7,355 nt of DNA from a bacterium (GCA_003247275.1 QKAA01000019.1:1-7355), one strand, 5' to 3'; counted from the first letter of the stretch, positions 1 through 5,909 are shown. Numbers and translations: made by a program. The notes: generated from the sequence alone by a model not told the origin.

Positions 1-405
1 TCTAAAATTAAATCTGTCAAAAAAATAAAAAATACTATAGCTGAGTTAGTTGCCATGGAAGAGAGCTATACTTTATCAAATTTTGAAAAATTTTTACAAA
101 AACATAATATTGAACTTTTTTCAGATAAAAAACATAAAAATAGATGGTTAATTCTTGATCAACTTAGAAATATTTTTTTACATGGTGGCTCAGTTGCAAA
201 TATTAGATTCAGCAAAGAAATGGAGAAATTAGGAGTAGGAAAAGTAGAGATAGGGACATTTATTGATTTAGATAGAAAAGAATATTTTGGGGTTCTTCAC
301 GAAGAAATCATGCAAATATTAGAGAGATTGAAAAAAGAAATTACAAAATTTGATCCGGATGTTCCTTGGAATCAACATAAGTTGATGGATTCAGGGTCCG
401 TCTGA
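1..405 (+). CDS. C-terminal part of a protein with a HEPN-like RxxxxH motif (5' end outside window)
   Basis: The reading frame is open from base 1 without a stop, so the ATG at 55 is probably internal and the gene begins upstream of the window. It ends at TGA 403-405. The visible 134 residues are Lys/Glu/Ile-rich and look helical. The most telling element is RNIFLH (R at base 166) followed by GGS. This matches the R-x4-H signature of HEPN domains, which occur in RNases of toxin-antitoxin and defence systems and also in non-catalytic helical proteins. No other domain is recognisable. GC content is very low (about 26% over 61-360), well below the genes from 1050 onward, which suggests transfer or an accessory region. 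The last residues (DSGSV) are encoded just before the repeat at 418-446 and may themselves derive from inserted sequence. That a real coding sequence exists is fairly sure. The HEPN assignment rests on one short motif and is tentative. Confidence 0.6.
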   Translation, partial: SKIKSVKKIKNTIAELVAMEESYTLSNFEKFLQKHNIELFSDKKHKNRWLILDQLRNIFLHGGSVANIRFSKEMEKLGVGKVEIGTFIDLDRKEYFGVLHEEIMQILERLKKEITKFDPDVPWNQHKLMDSGSV

Positions 406-417
406 CTCATTTCATTC

Positions 418-446
418 TTTATGGGTGGTTGGGGGCCCATTCTGAA
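418..446. repeat. Imperfect direct repeat, left copy, upstream of the HIT gene
   Basis: This 29-bp stretch contains GGGGGCCCATTCTGAA (431-446), which recurs exactly at 1035-1050. Outside the core, TTTAYGGGT is shared with one substitution, and the linker differs in length by 1 nt. With the right copy it brackets the HIT gene in the same orientation. The core includes the palindrome GGGCCC. Confidence 0.8.
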
Positions 447-497
447 ATAGAAATATCATTACCCAAATAAAGAAAGTTGTGGTTAGTCACTCTGGAT

Positions 498-503
498 GGG
501 GTG
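498..503 (+). promoter_or_regulatory. Ribosome-binding site that decides the HIT start
   Basis: GGGGTG lies 5 nt before the ATG at 509 and resembles the GGAGGTG Shine-Dalgarno sequence with one base missing. The upstream GTG at 479 has only a weak purine run before it, so 509 is preferred. Confidence 0.5.
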
Positions 504-508
504 ATAAA

Positions 509-1009
509 ATGGTAAACATGACTGATATTGATTGTGTTTTTTGTAGGATTGCTACAAATAAATCTGATTTAATTTGGGAAAGTACATTTCTGTACGCGAT
601 ATTTGACCAAAATCCAGTAAATCCTGGCCACGCTTTAATCATCCCCAAAAGGCATGTTGTCTGCCTTGAAGATTTAACCACTGAAGAATGGAACGAATAC
701 AAAACAGCAATTAGTGATGTTGTGAAAATAATTGAGAAAACGGATTTATTAAAAATATATTCAAACATGTTGGAGTCAGCTTCGACTGGCACAACTAAGT
801 GGTTTTTAAATAAAGCTCTCAACAGTCAATTTTTGAATACAAAACCTGATGCTTATAATCATGGAGTTAACAATGGTCGTGCGGCTGGTCGCACTGTAGA
901 TCATTTACACTGGCAAGTTATTCCGCGTTACAAAGGTGATGTGGAAGATCCACGAGGTGGAGTGCGATTTGTTGTCCCAGAAATGGGAAATTATAAAATT
1001 TCTAGATAG
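509..1009 (+). CDS. HIT-family protein (nucleotide hydrolase or nucleotidyltransferase) with HxHxQ motif
   Basis: This is a cytoplasmic HIT (histidine triad) enzyme. The family hydrolyses or transfers NMP groups from substrates such as AMP-lysine, ADP-sugars or Ap4A. From the ATG at 509 it is 166 aa. A C9-x2-C12 pair sits in the CVFCRIA block, followed by PGHALIIPKRH (39-49), the NNGRAAGRTV block (121-130), and HLHWQ (132-136) in the histidine-triad position. The tail, GDVEDPRGG and then PEMGNY, is typical of bacterial HIT proteins. The middle His of the triad (H134) would be the nucleophile. The third triad His is Gln, as in GalT-like and Ap4A-phosphorylase-like branches. About 30 residues (roughly 79-110) look like extra sequence compared with common bacterial HIT proteins. 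The frame is open back to a GTG at 479, but GGGGTG at 498-503 is a good ribosome-binding site for 509, and ATG 518 is also possible. The gene is bounded by direct repeats. The substrate cannot be told. Confidence 0.88.
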   Translation: MVNMTDIDCVFCRIATNKSDLIWESTFLYAIFDQNPVNPGHALIIPKRHVVCLEDLTTEEWNEYKTAISDVVKIIEKTDLLKIYSNMLESASTGTTKWFLNKALNSQFLNTKPDAYNHGVNNGRAAGRTVDHLHWQVIPRYKGDVEDPRGGVRFVVPEMGNYKISR

Positions 1010-1022
1010 CTTTTGAATTTTG

Positions 1023-1050
1023 TTTACGGGTAGCGGGGGCCCATTCTGAA
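1023..1050. repeat. Imperfect direct repeat, right copy, overlapping the glycosyltransferase 3' end
   Basis: This 28-bp copy carries the same 16-bp core at 1035-1050 as the repeat at 418-446, plus a TTTAC-GGGT flank that differs by one substitution and a 1-nt indel. On the - strand it encodes the last eight residues, FRMGPRYP, and the TAA stop of the glycosyltransferase. Confidence 0.8.
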
Positions 1051-1917
1051 CAAGAGGGCATCTTTACTGGCTTTACGTTTGAGTTCGTCTTTGCTGAATA
1101 AGTCTCTCAAGGTGTTTTTGATGAGGTGGAGTTTGGTTTTGAGTGGGGCAAAGCGCATGCCAAAATAGAAGCGGTTGCGACCCTGATAATATTGGGCCAG
1201 TTTGGAACCTGGTCCCCCAGTTGAGCCGGAACTCTTGTGATAGACGATTGACTTTGGTTCCACCACGATTTCAAAACCCTTTAATTTAGCTTGATAACTC
1301 CAGTCAGTGTCTTCGTAGTACAGGAAATATTTTTCATTCATGAGACCAATTTTGTTGATGGTGGATTTGGTGATAGCAGTGCAACAGCCGGTAGCAAAAT
1401 CGGTGGGCGAACTTACTTCAAATTGACCGTGATCAACTTCGTCGACGGCATAGTGATAGGTGTAGACGTTGCGCCAATCAATGATGCCGCCCATGTACCA
1501 AATGACTTTGCCCTGTTCTGATTTGGTGTAATCTTTTTGGTGATATTCGTAGCCGGGATAAAAATAGATTTTGGAACAGACCATACCAATTGCGGGTTCG
1601 TCTAATTTGGCTTCTAGAGGTTTTAAGAAGTTTTCGTCGACGGTGGTGTCGTTGTTTAATAAAATGAATTTTTGACAACCATCTTTCATGGCCGCTTTGA
1701 TGAGGAGATTATTGGCCCAGGAAAAACCACCATTAATGTCGGTTTCGATAATGTGAGGTTTGAGTTTGTGGTCGGTGATGGCTTTTGTTAGCTCACTTTG
1801 AATAGAGACAATATAGACGTGGAAATTGCCCTTCACTTTGGCAAGCGAATCAAGACAGTCTTTGGTGAACGGGCTATTTTTGAAATGAAGTAACAGAATT
1901 GCGGTTGTTGATTTCAT
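1024..1917 (-). CDS. Glycosyltransferase family 2 (GT-A fold, rhamnosyltransferase-like)
   Basis: This is a predicted cytoplasmic, membrane-associated glycosyltransferase that transfers a sugar from a nucleotide-sugar donor, probably to a cell-surface polysaccharide. The protein is 297 aa from ATG 1917. It has a β-strand start (STTAILLLHF), the NGGFSWANN donor-binding block (62-70), and FILLNNDT (84-91) in the DxD position. FATGCC (174-179) is followed by YYEDTDWSYQAKLKGF (200-215), which holds the ED pair expected at the catalytic-base position, and HKSSGS (227-232). The frame is open to ATG 1938 and TTG 1941. ATG 1917 is favoured because family members begin directly before the first β-strand and an extended -10 box sits 11 nt upstream. 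No transmembrane helix is seen. The final residues FRMGPRYP are encoded by the repeat at 1023-1050, so the native C-terminus may have been replaced. It is divergent from the LytR_C gene. Family is sure; donor and acceptor are unknown. Confidence 0.93.
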   Translation of the reverse strand: MKSTTAILLLHFKNSPFTKDCLDSLAKVKGNFHVYIVSIQSELTKAITDHKLKPHIIETDINGGFSWANNLLIKAAMKDGCQKFILLNNDTTVDENFLKPLEAKLDEPAIGMVCSKIYFYPGYEYHQKDYTKSEQGKVIWYMGGIIDWRNVYTYHYAVDEVDHGQFEVSSPTDFATGCCTAITKSTINKIGLMNEKYFLYYEDTDWSYQAKLKGFEIVVEPKSIVYHKSSGSTGGPGSKLAQYYQGRNRFYFGMRFAPLKTKLHLIKNTLRDLFSKDELKRKASKDALLFRMGPRYP

Positions 1918-1928
1918 AATCCAGGTAA

Positions 1929-1937
1929 ATTGTAACA
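1929..1937 (-). promoter_or_regulatory. Extended -10 promoter of the glycosyltransferase gene
   Basis: On the - strand the sequence reads TGTTACAAT, an extended -10 (TGn plus TACAAT, one mismatch to TATAAT). It lies 11 nt before ATG 1917, so transcription would begin only a few bases ahead of that codon. No convincing -35 is visible, which is usual for extended -10 promoters. Confidence 0.4.
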
Positions 1938-1949
1938 TCAAACAGAGTC

Positions 1950-1979
1950 TTGATTGTTATTAAAAAAACCCGTTATTAT
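1950..1979 (+). promoter_or_regulatory. Sigma-70-type promoter of the LytR_C gene
   Basis: TTGATT (1950-1955) and TATTAT (1974-1979) are separated by 18 nt and each resembles the -35 and -10 consensus. The expected transcription start falls at about 1986-1987, exactly on the ATG at 1987, which predicts a leaderless mRNA. The alternative ATG at 1978 lies inside the -10 box. Confidence 0.55.
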
Positions 1980-1986
1980 GTTTTGT

Positions 1987-2802
1987 ATGACTCCAGAAGA
2001 AAAAGCCATGACTGAAAAGTCATTACCAGTAAAAAGTGATGATAAATCAATCCCTTTGAGAGAAGATACCTATAAGTTAGTGGATGCCGATCAGGAAAAA
2101 CCAAAGGACAAAGAAGAACCTCCCGTTGCCGAAAAAGAGGCGACCCCAGAACCACCCAAAGAAAAGTTATCACTGACTGATTTAAAGAATCAAAACGAGG
2201 GCAAGGTTGACGGAGCCACGGTGGAGACAGCGGATAAATTAACCAACGAAGCCATGGTGAAAATGATTGACGACAAGTTAAAGAAAATGTCTGATGATGA
2301 CTATATTTCGATTAAGATCAATCGAATTGGATTAGTGATTGGGATTGGGATTGCGTTGATTTTGTTGTGGTTACTGCCGGTTGTAAATTTCGGGCTGCAG
2401 AAAGTTTCTGGCGGGAGTTACTCGCTGGATTCATTAAAGAGCACTAATGTATTTAATTTGATCCCGGTGGAAGAACCAATTCAAGAAGAAGTGGCGCCAA
2501 CGCCAGAACCAACGCCTTCTTTAACGGTACGAGTGCGAATGGGAGAAAACTCGCTGTCAGAGGGAGAGGCACTTAAACAAAAACTGGAAGCGGCAGGGTT
2601 CACTCAGGTTCAAATTGTGTTTGATGATCAGGTGAACGCCGACATTGTGACTATTGCTACTAAAATTGATCAAAAAGAATTATTTGATGTTTTGTCGGCA
2701 ACTTTAGCAGAAGATTATAACGTTTCAACTGAAGCGGCAGAATTAACTGACGATAGTGACTTTGATGCGGCAGTGTTGGTGGGAGCTGATTCTAAGCAAT
2801 AG
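1987..2802 (+). CDS. Single-pass membrane protein with extracytoplasmic LytR_C-like domain
   Basis: The product is 271 aa from ATG 1987. It has a long charged Pro/Glu/Lys-rich cytoplasmic segment (about 1-108), one transmembrane helix (about 113-134, IGLVIGIGIALILLWLLPVV) and a Pro/Glu linker with PTPEPTP. The C-terminal domain (about 180-268) fits the LytR_C pattern: a VRVRMGENS strand, a GEALKQKLEAAGF helix, a second α/β unit, and a final DFDAAVLVGAD strand. In LytR-CpsA-Psr proteins this domain follows the catalytic phosphotransferase domain, which is absent here. A role in envelope polysaccharide attachment or assembly is therefore inferred, not shown. In-frame TTG 1954 and ATG 1978 lie upstream, but the promoter position makes 1987 the best start. 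It converges with the sugar-kinase gene, overlapping it by 11 bp. Topology is sure; LytR_C is likely. Confidence 0.78.
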   Translation: MTPEEKAMTEKSLPVKSDDKSIPLREDTYKLVDADQEKPKDKEEPPVAEKEATPEPPKEKLSLTDLKNQNEGKVDGATVETADKLTNEAMVKMIDDKLKKMSDDDYISIKINRIGLVIGIGIALILLWLLPVVNFGLQKVSGGSYSLDSLKSTNVFNLIPVEEPIQEEVAPTPEPTPSLTVRVRMGENSLSEGEALKQKLEAAGFTQVQIVFDDQVNADIVTIATKIDQKELFDVLSATLAEDYNVSTEAAELTDDSDFDAAVLVGADSKQ

Positions 2803-3706
2803 CTAGTTTGGCGGCGGCTTGAGCCGGCGTTTGGTGCGGGAAAGTTGTTTCAGCCTGTGGGGTGTAGGATTCTATTTTGTTGATGAGTGGGGTGGCAATC
2901 AGGTCTTTGGCTTGGAAAAAACCACCGGATAAGATTACAGGAAAAGGTTTATCTTCGGGGAAATTGGCTTTGGCGACAACTGATTTGTAACTGACAAAGA
3001 GTTCGTCGACGGTTTTGGCGGCAAGTTGCTGGATAACTGAGTGTTTATTGGCAACGGGATCTGAGGCTAGCTCGCCCAATGAGGCAATTTGTTTAATTGA
3101 ATTGGTCCCATAGATCATTTGTTGTAAGTTGGCAAACGAATTTATTTGGAAGAAATTAAAGACGTGATCGATTAAACCGGTTGACTGACTTCGGCCATCA
3201 TATTCTTTGACGGCCGCTTGAAGTAGGTTTTTGCCAAAGGCATAGGCTGAACCTTGATCGCCCAAGAGATAGCCCCAATCGCCAGCTTTGTGCTTAATTT
3301 CATTTTGATGAAGGCTATAGACGCCGCTACCGGTGGAGCTAATAATGACGATGCCGTCTGTGGCGGGAGAACCGGATTTGAAGGCGATAACGCCATCGTT
3401 GACGAGTAGTAGTTTGTTAACTGTTAGGACCGAACTGAAAAGCTGTTGGAGAAGTTGTCGATCTTCTTTACTGTCGAAACCAGCCACACCAATGCAGGCC
3501 GTTTTGATTGGTCGCTTGGGATCAAGCTCTTTTGCTTTAAAAGCAGCATTGATGACTTTAGCAACATTTGATTTAAATTTTTCAGGTGTACTGTTGTGAA
3601 TATTTGATCCAGGACCGATTTTGGTGGCGATTTCTTTACCCGATTTATCGCAAATAACGACTTCTGTTTTGGTGCCGCCGCAGTCGATACCGAGGAATAA
3701 TGACAT
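2792..3706 (-). CDS. BadF/BadG/BcrA/BcrD-type ATPase, probable N-acetylglucosamine kinase
   Basis: This is an ASKHA-fold kinase of 304 aa, the normal length for bacterial N-acetylglucosamine kinase-like proteins, and soluble. The phosphate-1 motif is GIDCGGTKT (6-14). VNDG (102-105) carries the likely catalytic Asp104. STGSG (124-128) is the phosphate-2 loop. GDWGYLLGDQGSAY (142-155) is the hallmark block of the NAGK group, with Gln at a position usually Glu. LSGGFF (259-264) is the adenosine-binding motif. The expected reaction is ATP-dependent 6-phosphorylation of GlcNAc or a related amino sugar, for instance from peptidoglycan turnover. It is the last gene of an operon, starting 5 nt after the response-regulator stop, with no clear ribosome-binding site, so translational coupling is likely. 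A 2-hydroxyacyl-CoA dehydratase activator is less likely because the cysteine-rich cluster of those activators is absent. Family is sure; substrate is inferred. Confidence 0.88.
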   Translation of the reverse strand: MSLFLGIDCGGTKTEVVICDKSGKEIATKIGPGSNIHNSTPEKFKSNVAKVINAAFKAKELDPKRPIKTACIGVAGFDSKEDRQLLQQLFSSVLTVNKLLLVNDGVIAFKSGSPATDGIVIISSTGSGVYSLHQNEIKHKAGDWGYLLGDQGSAYAFGKNLLQAAVKEYDGRSQSTGLIDHVFNFFQINSFANLQQMIYGTNSIKQIASLGELASDPVANKHSVIQQLAAKTVDELFVSYKSVVAKANFPEDKPFPVILSGGFFQAKDLIATPLINKIESYTPQAETTFPHQTPAQAAAKLAIA

Positions 3707-3711
3707 AGGGT

Positions 3712-4374
3712 TTAGTCTGAGACTTTATGTAATTGAATAAGGTTGTTTTTGATGGCGTATTGAACCAGGCCAGCGGTGTTTTTGATGTTTAATTTCTTTA
3801 GGATGTGGGCTCGGTGAGTCTCAACGGTTCTGACTGAAATACCCATCTTGCTGCTGACTTCTTTGTTTGAAAGACCGGAGGCAATTTTTTCTAAAATGAT
3901 TTTTTCGGTTTTGGTCAACACTTCGGGCAAGATGGAGTTGGTGGTGGCGAAAAATTCCTCGGCGGCAGCATTAGTGATGGAAGGAGAAATATAAGTTTTA
4001 TTTTGTTCAATAATGGAGGTGATGGCTTGGTTTAATTGATCAAAGGCATCTTCTTTGAGAATGTAGCCTTTGGCACCGCGCTTGAGAGCGAGGCGGCAAT
4101 AGTCGGCAACTTTATGCATCGACAAGACGAGAATATTGGTGTTGATGCGCTTTTCTTTAATTTGGTTTAAGAGTTCGAGGCCGTTGGTTTTGGGGAGGGA
4201 GATATCGAGAATGACGAGGTCAACTTCGTTGGCGATTAAGTAGGGCAATAGTTTTTCACCGGAATCAAATTCGGCAACAATGTTGATGTTCTGGTTTTCT
4301 TCTAAGAGTTTGACTAAGCCAGCTCTAAAAATGGCGTGATCGTCGACGATGATGGTGCGGATGACTGATGACAT
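3712..4374 (-). CDS. NarL/FixJ-family response regulator (receiver plus LuxR-type HTH)
   Basis: The protein is 220 aa with two domains. The receiver (about 4-120) has the acidic pair D11-D12, phospho-acceptor D57 in LVILDISLP, the S85 switch residue and K107 in GYILKED, so all phosphorylation residues are intact. A linker follows, then a LuxR/GerE helix-turn-helix (about 151-212) with LTKTEKIILEKIASGLSNKE and RTVETHRAHILKKL. It should bind DNA as a dimer after phosphotransfer from the adjacent sensor kinase. It lies 19 nt downstream of the kinase gene and 5 nt upstream of the sugar-kinase gene on the same strand. On the - strand AAAGGGAGAAG precedes the ATG by 2 nt, with GGGAG centrally placed as a good Shine-Dalgarno. 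Targets are unknown; own-operon control is plausible but not shown. Confidence 0.95.
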   Translation of the reverse strand: MSSVIRTIIVDDHAIFRAGLVKLLEENQNINIVAEFDSGEKLLPYLIANEVDLVILDISLPKTNGLELLNQIKEKRINTNILVLSMHKVADYCRLALKRGAKGYILKEDAFDQLNQAITSIIEQNKTYISPSITNAAAEEFFATTNSILPEVLTKTEKIILEKIASGLSNKEVSSKMGISVRTVETHRAHILKKLNIKNTAGLVQYAIKNNLIQLHKVSD

Positions 4375-4393
4375 AACTTCTCCCTTTCAGTTC

Positions 4394-5833
4394 TTATTGT
4401 ACTAGATTTACTGACAAAAATATTTTGGTACCCGTTCCTACCGTTGATTGTATCGCATAATCAGCGTGAATTTTTCTGGCCCGTTCAACCATAATTTTTA
4501 AGCCCAAGTGACTCCCCTCTTTACTTGATGTATCAATATTTGATTGATCAAAACCTTTGCCGTTATCGATGATGGAGAGTTTGAGTTGCTGCTTTTTGCG
4601 ATAGAGTTTGATTTGAATTTCCTCTGCCTGACCATGCCGAGCAGCATTTAGAATGGCTTCTTGGGTGATGCGATAGAGTTGAAGGGCAAGATCGGTGGGG
4701 AGGTTTAATTTTTTAACCGAGGCCTGAATGGTGATGTGACTATCAAAGCGTTGATGAATGCTTTTGGCTAATTGTTCGAGTGAGGGAACGAGACCTAAGT
4801 TATCAATGATTTCAGGACGGAGATTTTGGGATAAAGTGCGAGATGATTCAATCAGTTGATCGACTTGATTCACAATCGCCACTAAGTCTGATTTATTTTT
4901 GGTGGTGGTTTTACTCATGACCGTTTGAACTGACATTTTCAAGGCAGCTAATGACTGGCTAAAGGTGTCATGAATTTCTTGAGAGATCATCCGTTTTTCT
5001 TCTTCATGAGCTTGAATGATTTTATTGGGCAGGTTGTCGATAATTTTGCGAGCTTTGACCACTTGAGTGTTATCTTCGATCATAATAATCCATTCCGGAT
5101 TACCATCTTTATCTTTGACTTTATTGGCAATAATTTTGAAATGGAACCGTTTATTTTTTTTGGTAGTAAAAATAATGTCTTCCATTTGATGATTTCGGCG
5201 GGAGAGGCAGACATCACTGATTTGTGGGGGCAGGAAGCCATCTTTAATCAGTTGGTTTAATTTGATGACTGAGGATGACGGGGTGGTAATAAAAAATACT
5301 TTTCGGGCACTTTTATTTATTTCAATAATCCGCTGTTGATGATCCAAAATAAGAATCATGACGGGAAAATGATTGAAGGCGGTATAAAACTTTTGCTGAC
5401 TTTCTTTGAGTAGGTTCTCAGCTTTGATGCGCTCAGTAATATCGACAATGGAGACGATGATTAAATCGGAGTGGGCAATTTTAGTCATTTTGATGAGGCA
5501 GTGTCTTTTGGGACGATGAGGAGATTTAAGGCAAATTTCATCACTAAAAATTTTGGAATTGCTCTGTTTTACCCAGGATTTAATTTTTTTAATTAATCGA
5601 GCTTTATGATTTGAATTGATAAATTTATCTAGGGTCGTTTTTTGGAGAACATCAGCTTTGTTGGTATGAGTGATTTTGAAAAATGGCTGGTTGGCATGCT
5701 GAATTGTGGTTTTTCTATCGATGATTAACAAAGGATTAACCGAGGATTCAAAAAAAGTTTGGTAGAGATCTTCAGATTGCTCCTGGCAAGTGACACAGCC
5801 TGCGGTTTGGTGATCGTGAGAATTGATGTACAT
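4394..5833 (-). CDS. Soluble PAS-PAS sensor histidine kinase, HisKA_3 (NarX/DegS-like)
   Basis: The protein is 479 aa without any transmembrane helix, so it should sense a cytoplasmic or diffusible signal. Two PAS-like domains (about 22-136 and 145-258) precede a HisKA_3 dimerisation helix with EEEKRMISQEIHDTFSQ, in which H288 is the phospho-acceptor. LRPEIIDNLGLVPSLE (338-353) is typical of this subfamily. The HATPase_c domain has the N box (QEAILNAARHG, N396), the G1 box (DNGKG, 423-427), GLKIMVERAR for G2 (444-453) and GTGTK (466-470). All catalytic elements look intact. The N-terminus carries H6, H8 and C13-x2-C16, which might bind a metal or act as a redox switch; this is speculative. 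It is the first gene of an operon with its NarL-type partner and a sugar kinase. The start is ATG 5833, 14 nt after a perfect TATAAT, so the leader is very short. Confidence 0.94.
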   Translation of the reverse strand: MYINSHDHQTAGCVTCQEQSEDLYQTFFESSVNPLLIIDRKTTIQHANQPFFKITHTNKADVLQKTTLDKFINSNHKARLIKKIKSWVKQSNSKIFSDEICLKSPHRPKRHCLIKMTKIAHSDLIIVSIVDITERIKAENLLKESQQKFYTAFNHFPVMILILDHQQRIIEINKSARKVFFITTPSSSVIKLNQLIKDGFLPPQISDVCLSRRNHQMEDIIFTTKKNKRFHFKIIANKVKDKDGNPEWIIMIEDNTQVVKARKIIDNLPNKIIQAHEEEKRMISQEIHDTFSQSLAALKMSVQTVMSKTTTKNKSDLVAIVNQVDQLIESSRTLSQNLRPEIIDNLGLVPSLEQLAKSIHQRFDSHITIQASVKKLNLPTDLALQLYRITQEAILNAARHGQAEEIQIKLYRKKQQLKLSIIDNGKGFDQSNIDTSSKEGSHLGLKIMVERARKIHADYAIQSTVGTGTKIFLSVNLVQ

Positions 5834-5847
5834 AGTATTACTGATAA

Positions 5848-5853
5848 ATTATA
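5848..5853 (-). promoter_or_regulatory. -10 box of the kinase/regulator/sugar-kinase operon
   Basis: A perfect TATAAT on the - strand lies 14 nt before ATG 5833. The expected start of transcription leaves a leader of roughly 7 nt with no ribosome-binding site. No good -35 is seen at 16-18 nt, so an activator or a weak -35 is possible. Confidence 0.45.
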
Positions 5854-5875
5854 TCCTTTGTTACGGTTATTTGGC

Positions 5876-5884
5876 TGGTAGAAT
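5876..5884 (+). promoter_or_regulatory. Extended -10 promoter of the SAM-adenosyltransferase/prenyl synthase operon
   Basis: TGGTAGAAT reads as TGn plus TAGAAT, one mismatch to TATAAT. It lies 36 nt before the ATG at 5921, leaving a leader of about 30 nt that contains a Shine-Dalgarno. It is arranged back to back with the promoter of the kinase operon. Confidence 0.35.
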
Positions 5885-5909
5885 GTGAGAGTCATTGATA
5901 ATTATCTAT

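Noticed and set aside
421..440. ATGGG...CCCAT and GGGCCC as a transcription terminator
   Set aside because: The stem is only 4-5 bp and no run of T follows on either strand, so it is better explained as part of the repeat.
479..508. GTG 479 as start of the HIT gene
   Set aside because: The added residues (MVSHSGWGDK) do not match the HIT family start, and the better ribosome-binding site serves ATG 509.
487..822. Antisense reading frame within the HIT gene and similar long frames inside the glycosyltransferase, sugar kinase, sensor kinase and prenyl synthase genes
   Set aside because: They give no recognisable domains and lie opposite or out of frame with genes that have clear family motifs.
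446..1035. Classical integron attC sites around the HIT gene
   Set aside because: No RYYYAAC/GTTRRRY pair or long imperfect hairpin could be found at the repeats, and no integron integrase is in the window.
1440..4349. CGTCGACG occurring four times (near 1440, 1635, 3004 and 4341)
   Set aside because: Each copy lies in - strand coding sequence and encodes V-D-E or V-D-D with the same codons, so it is codon coincidence rather than a regulatory repeat.
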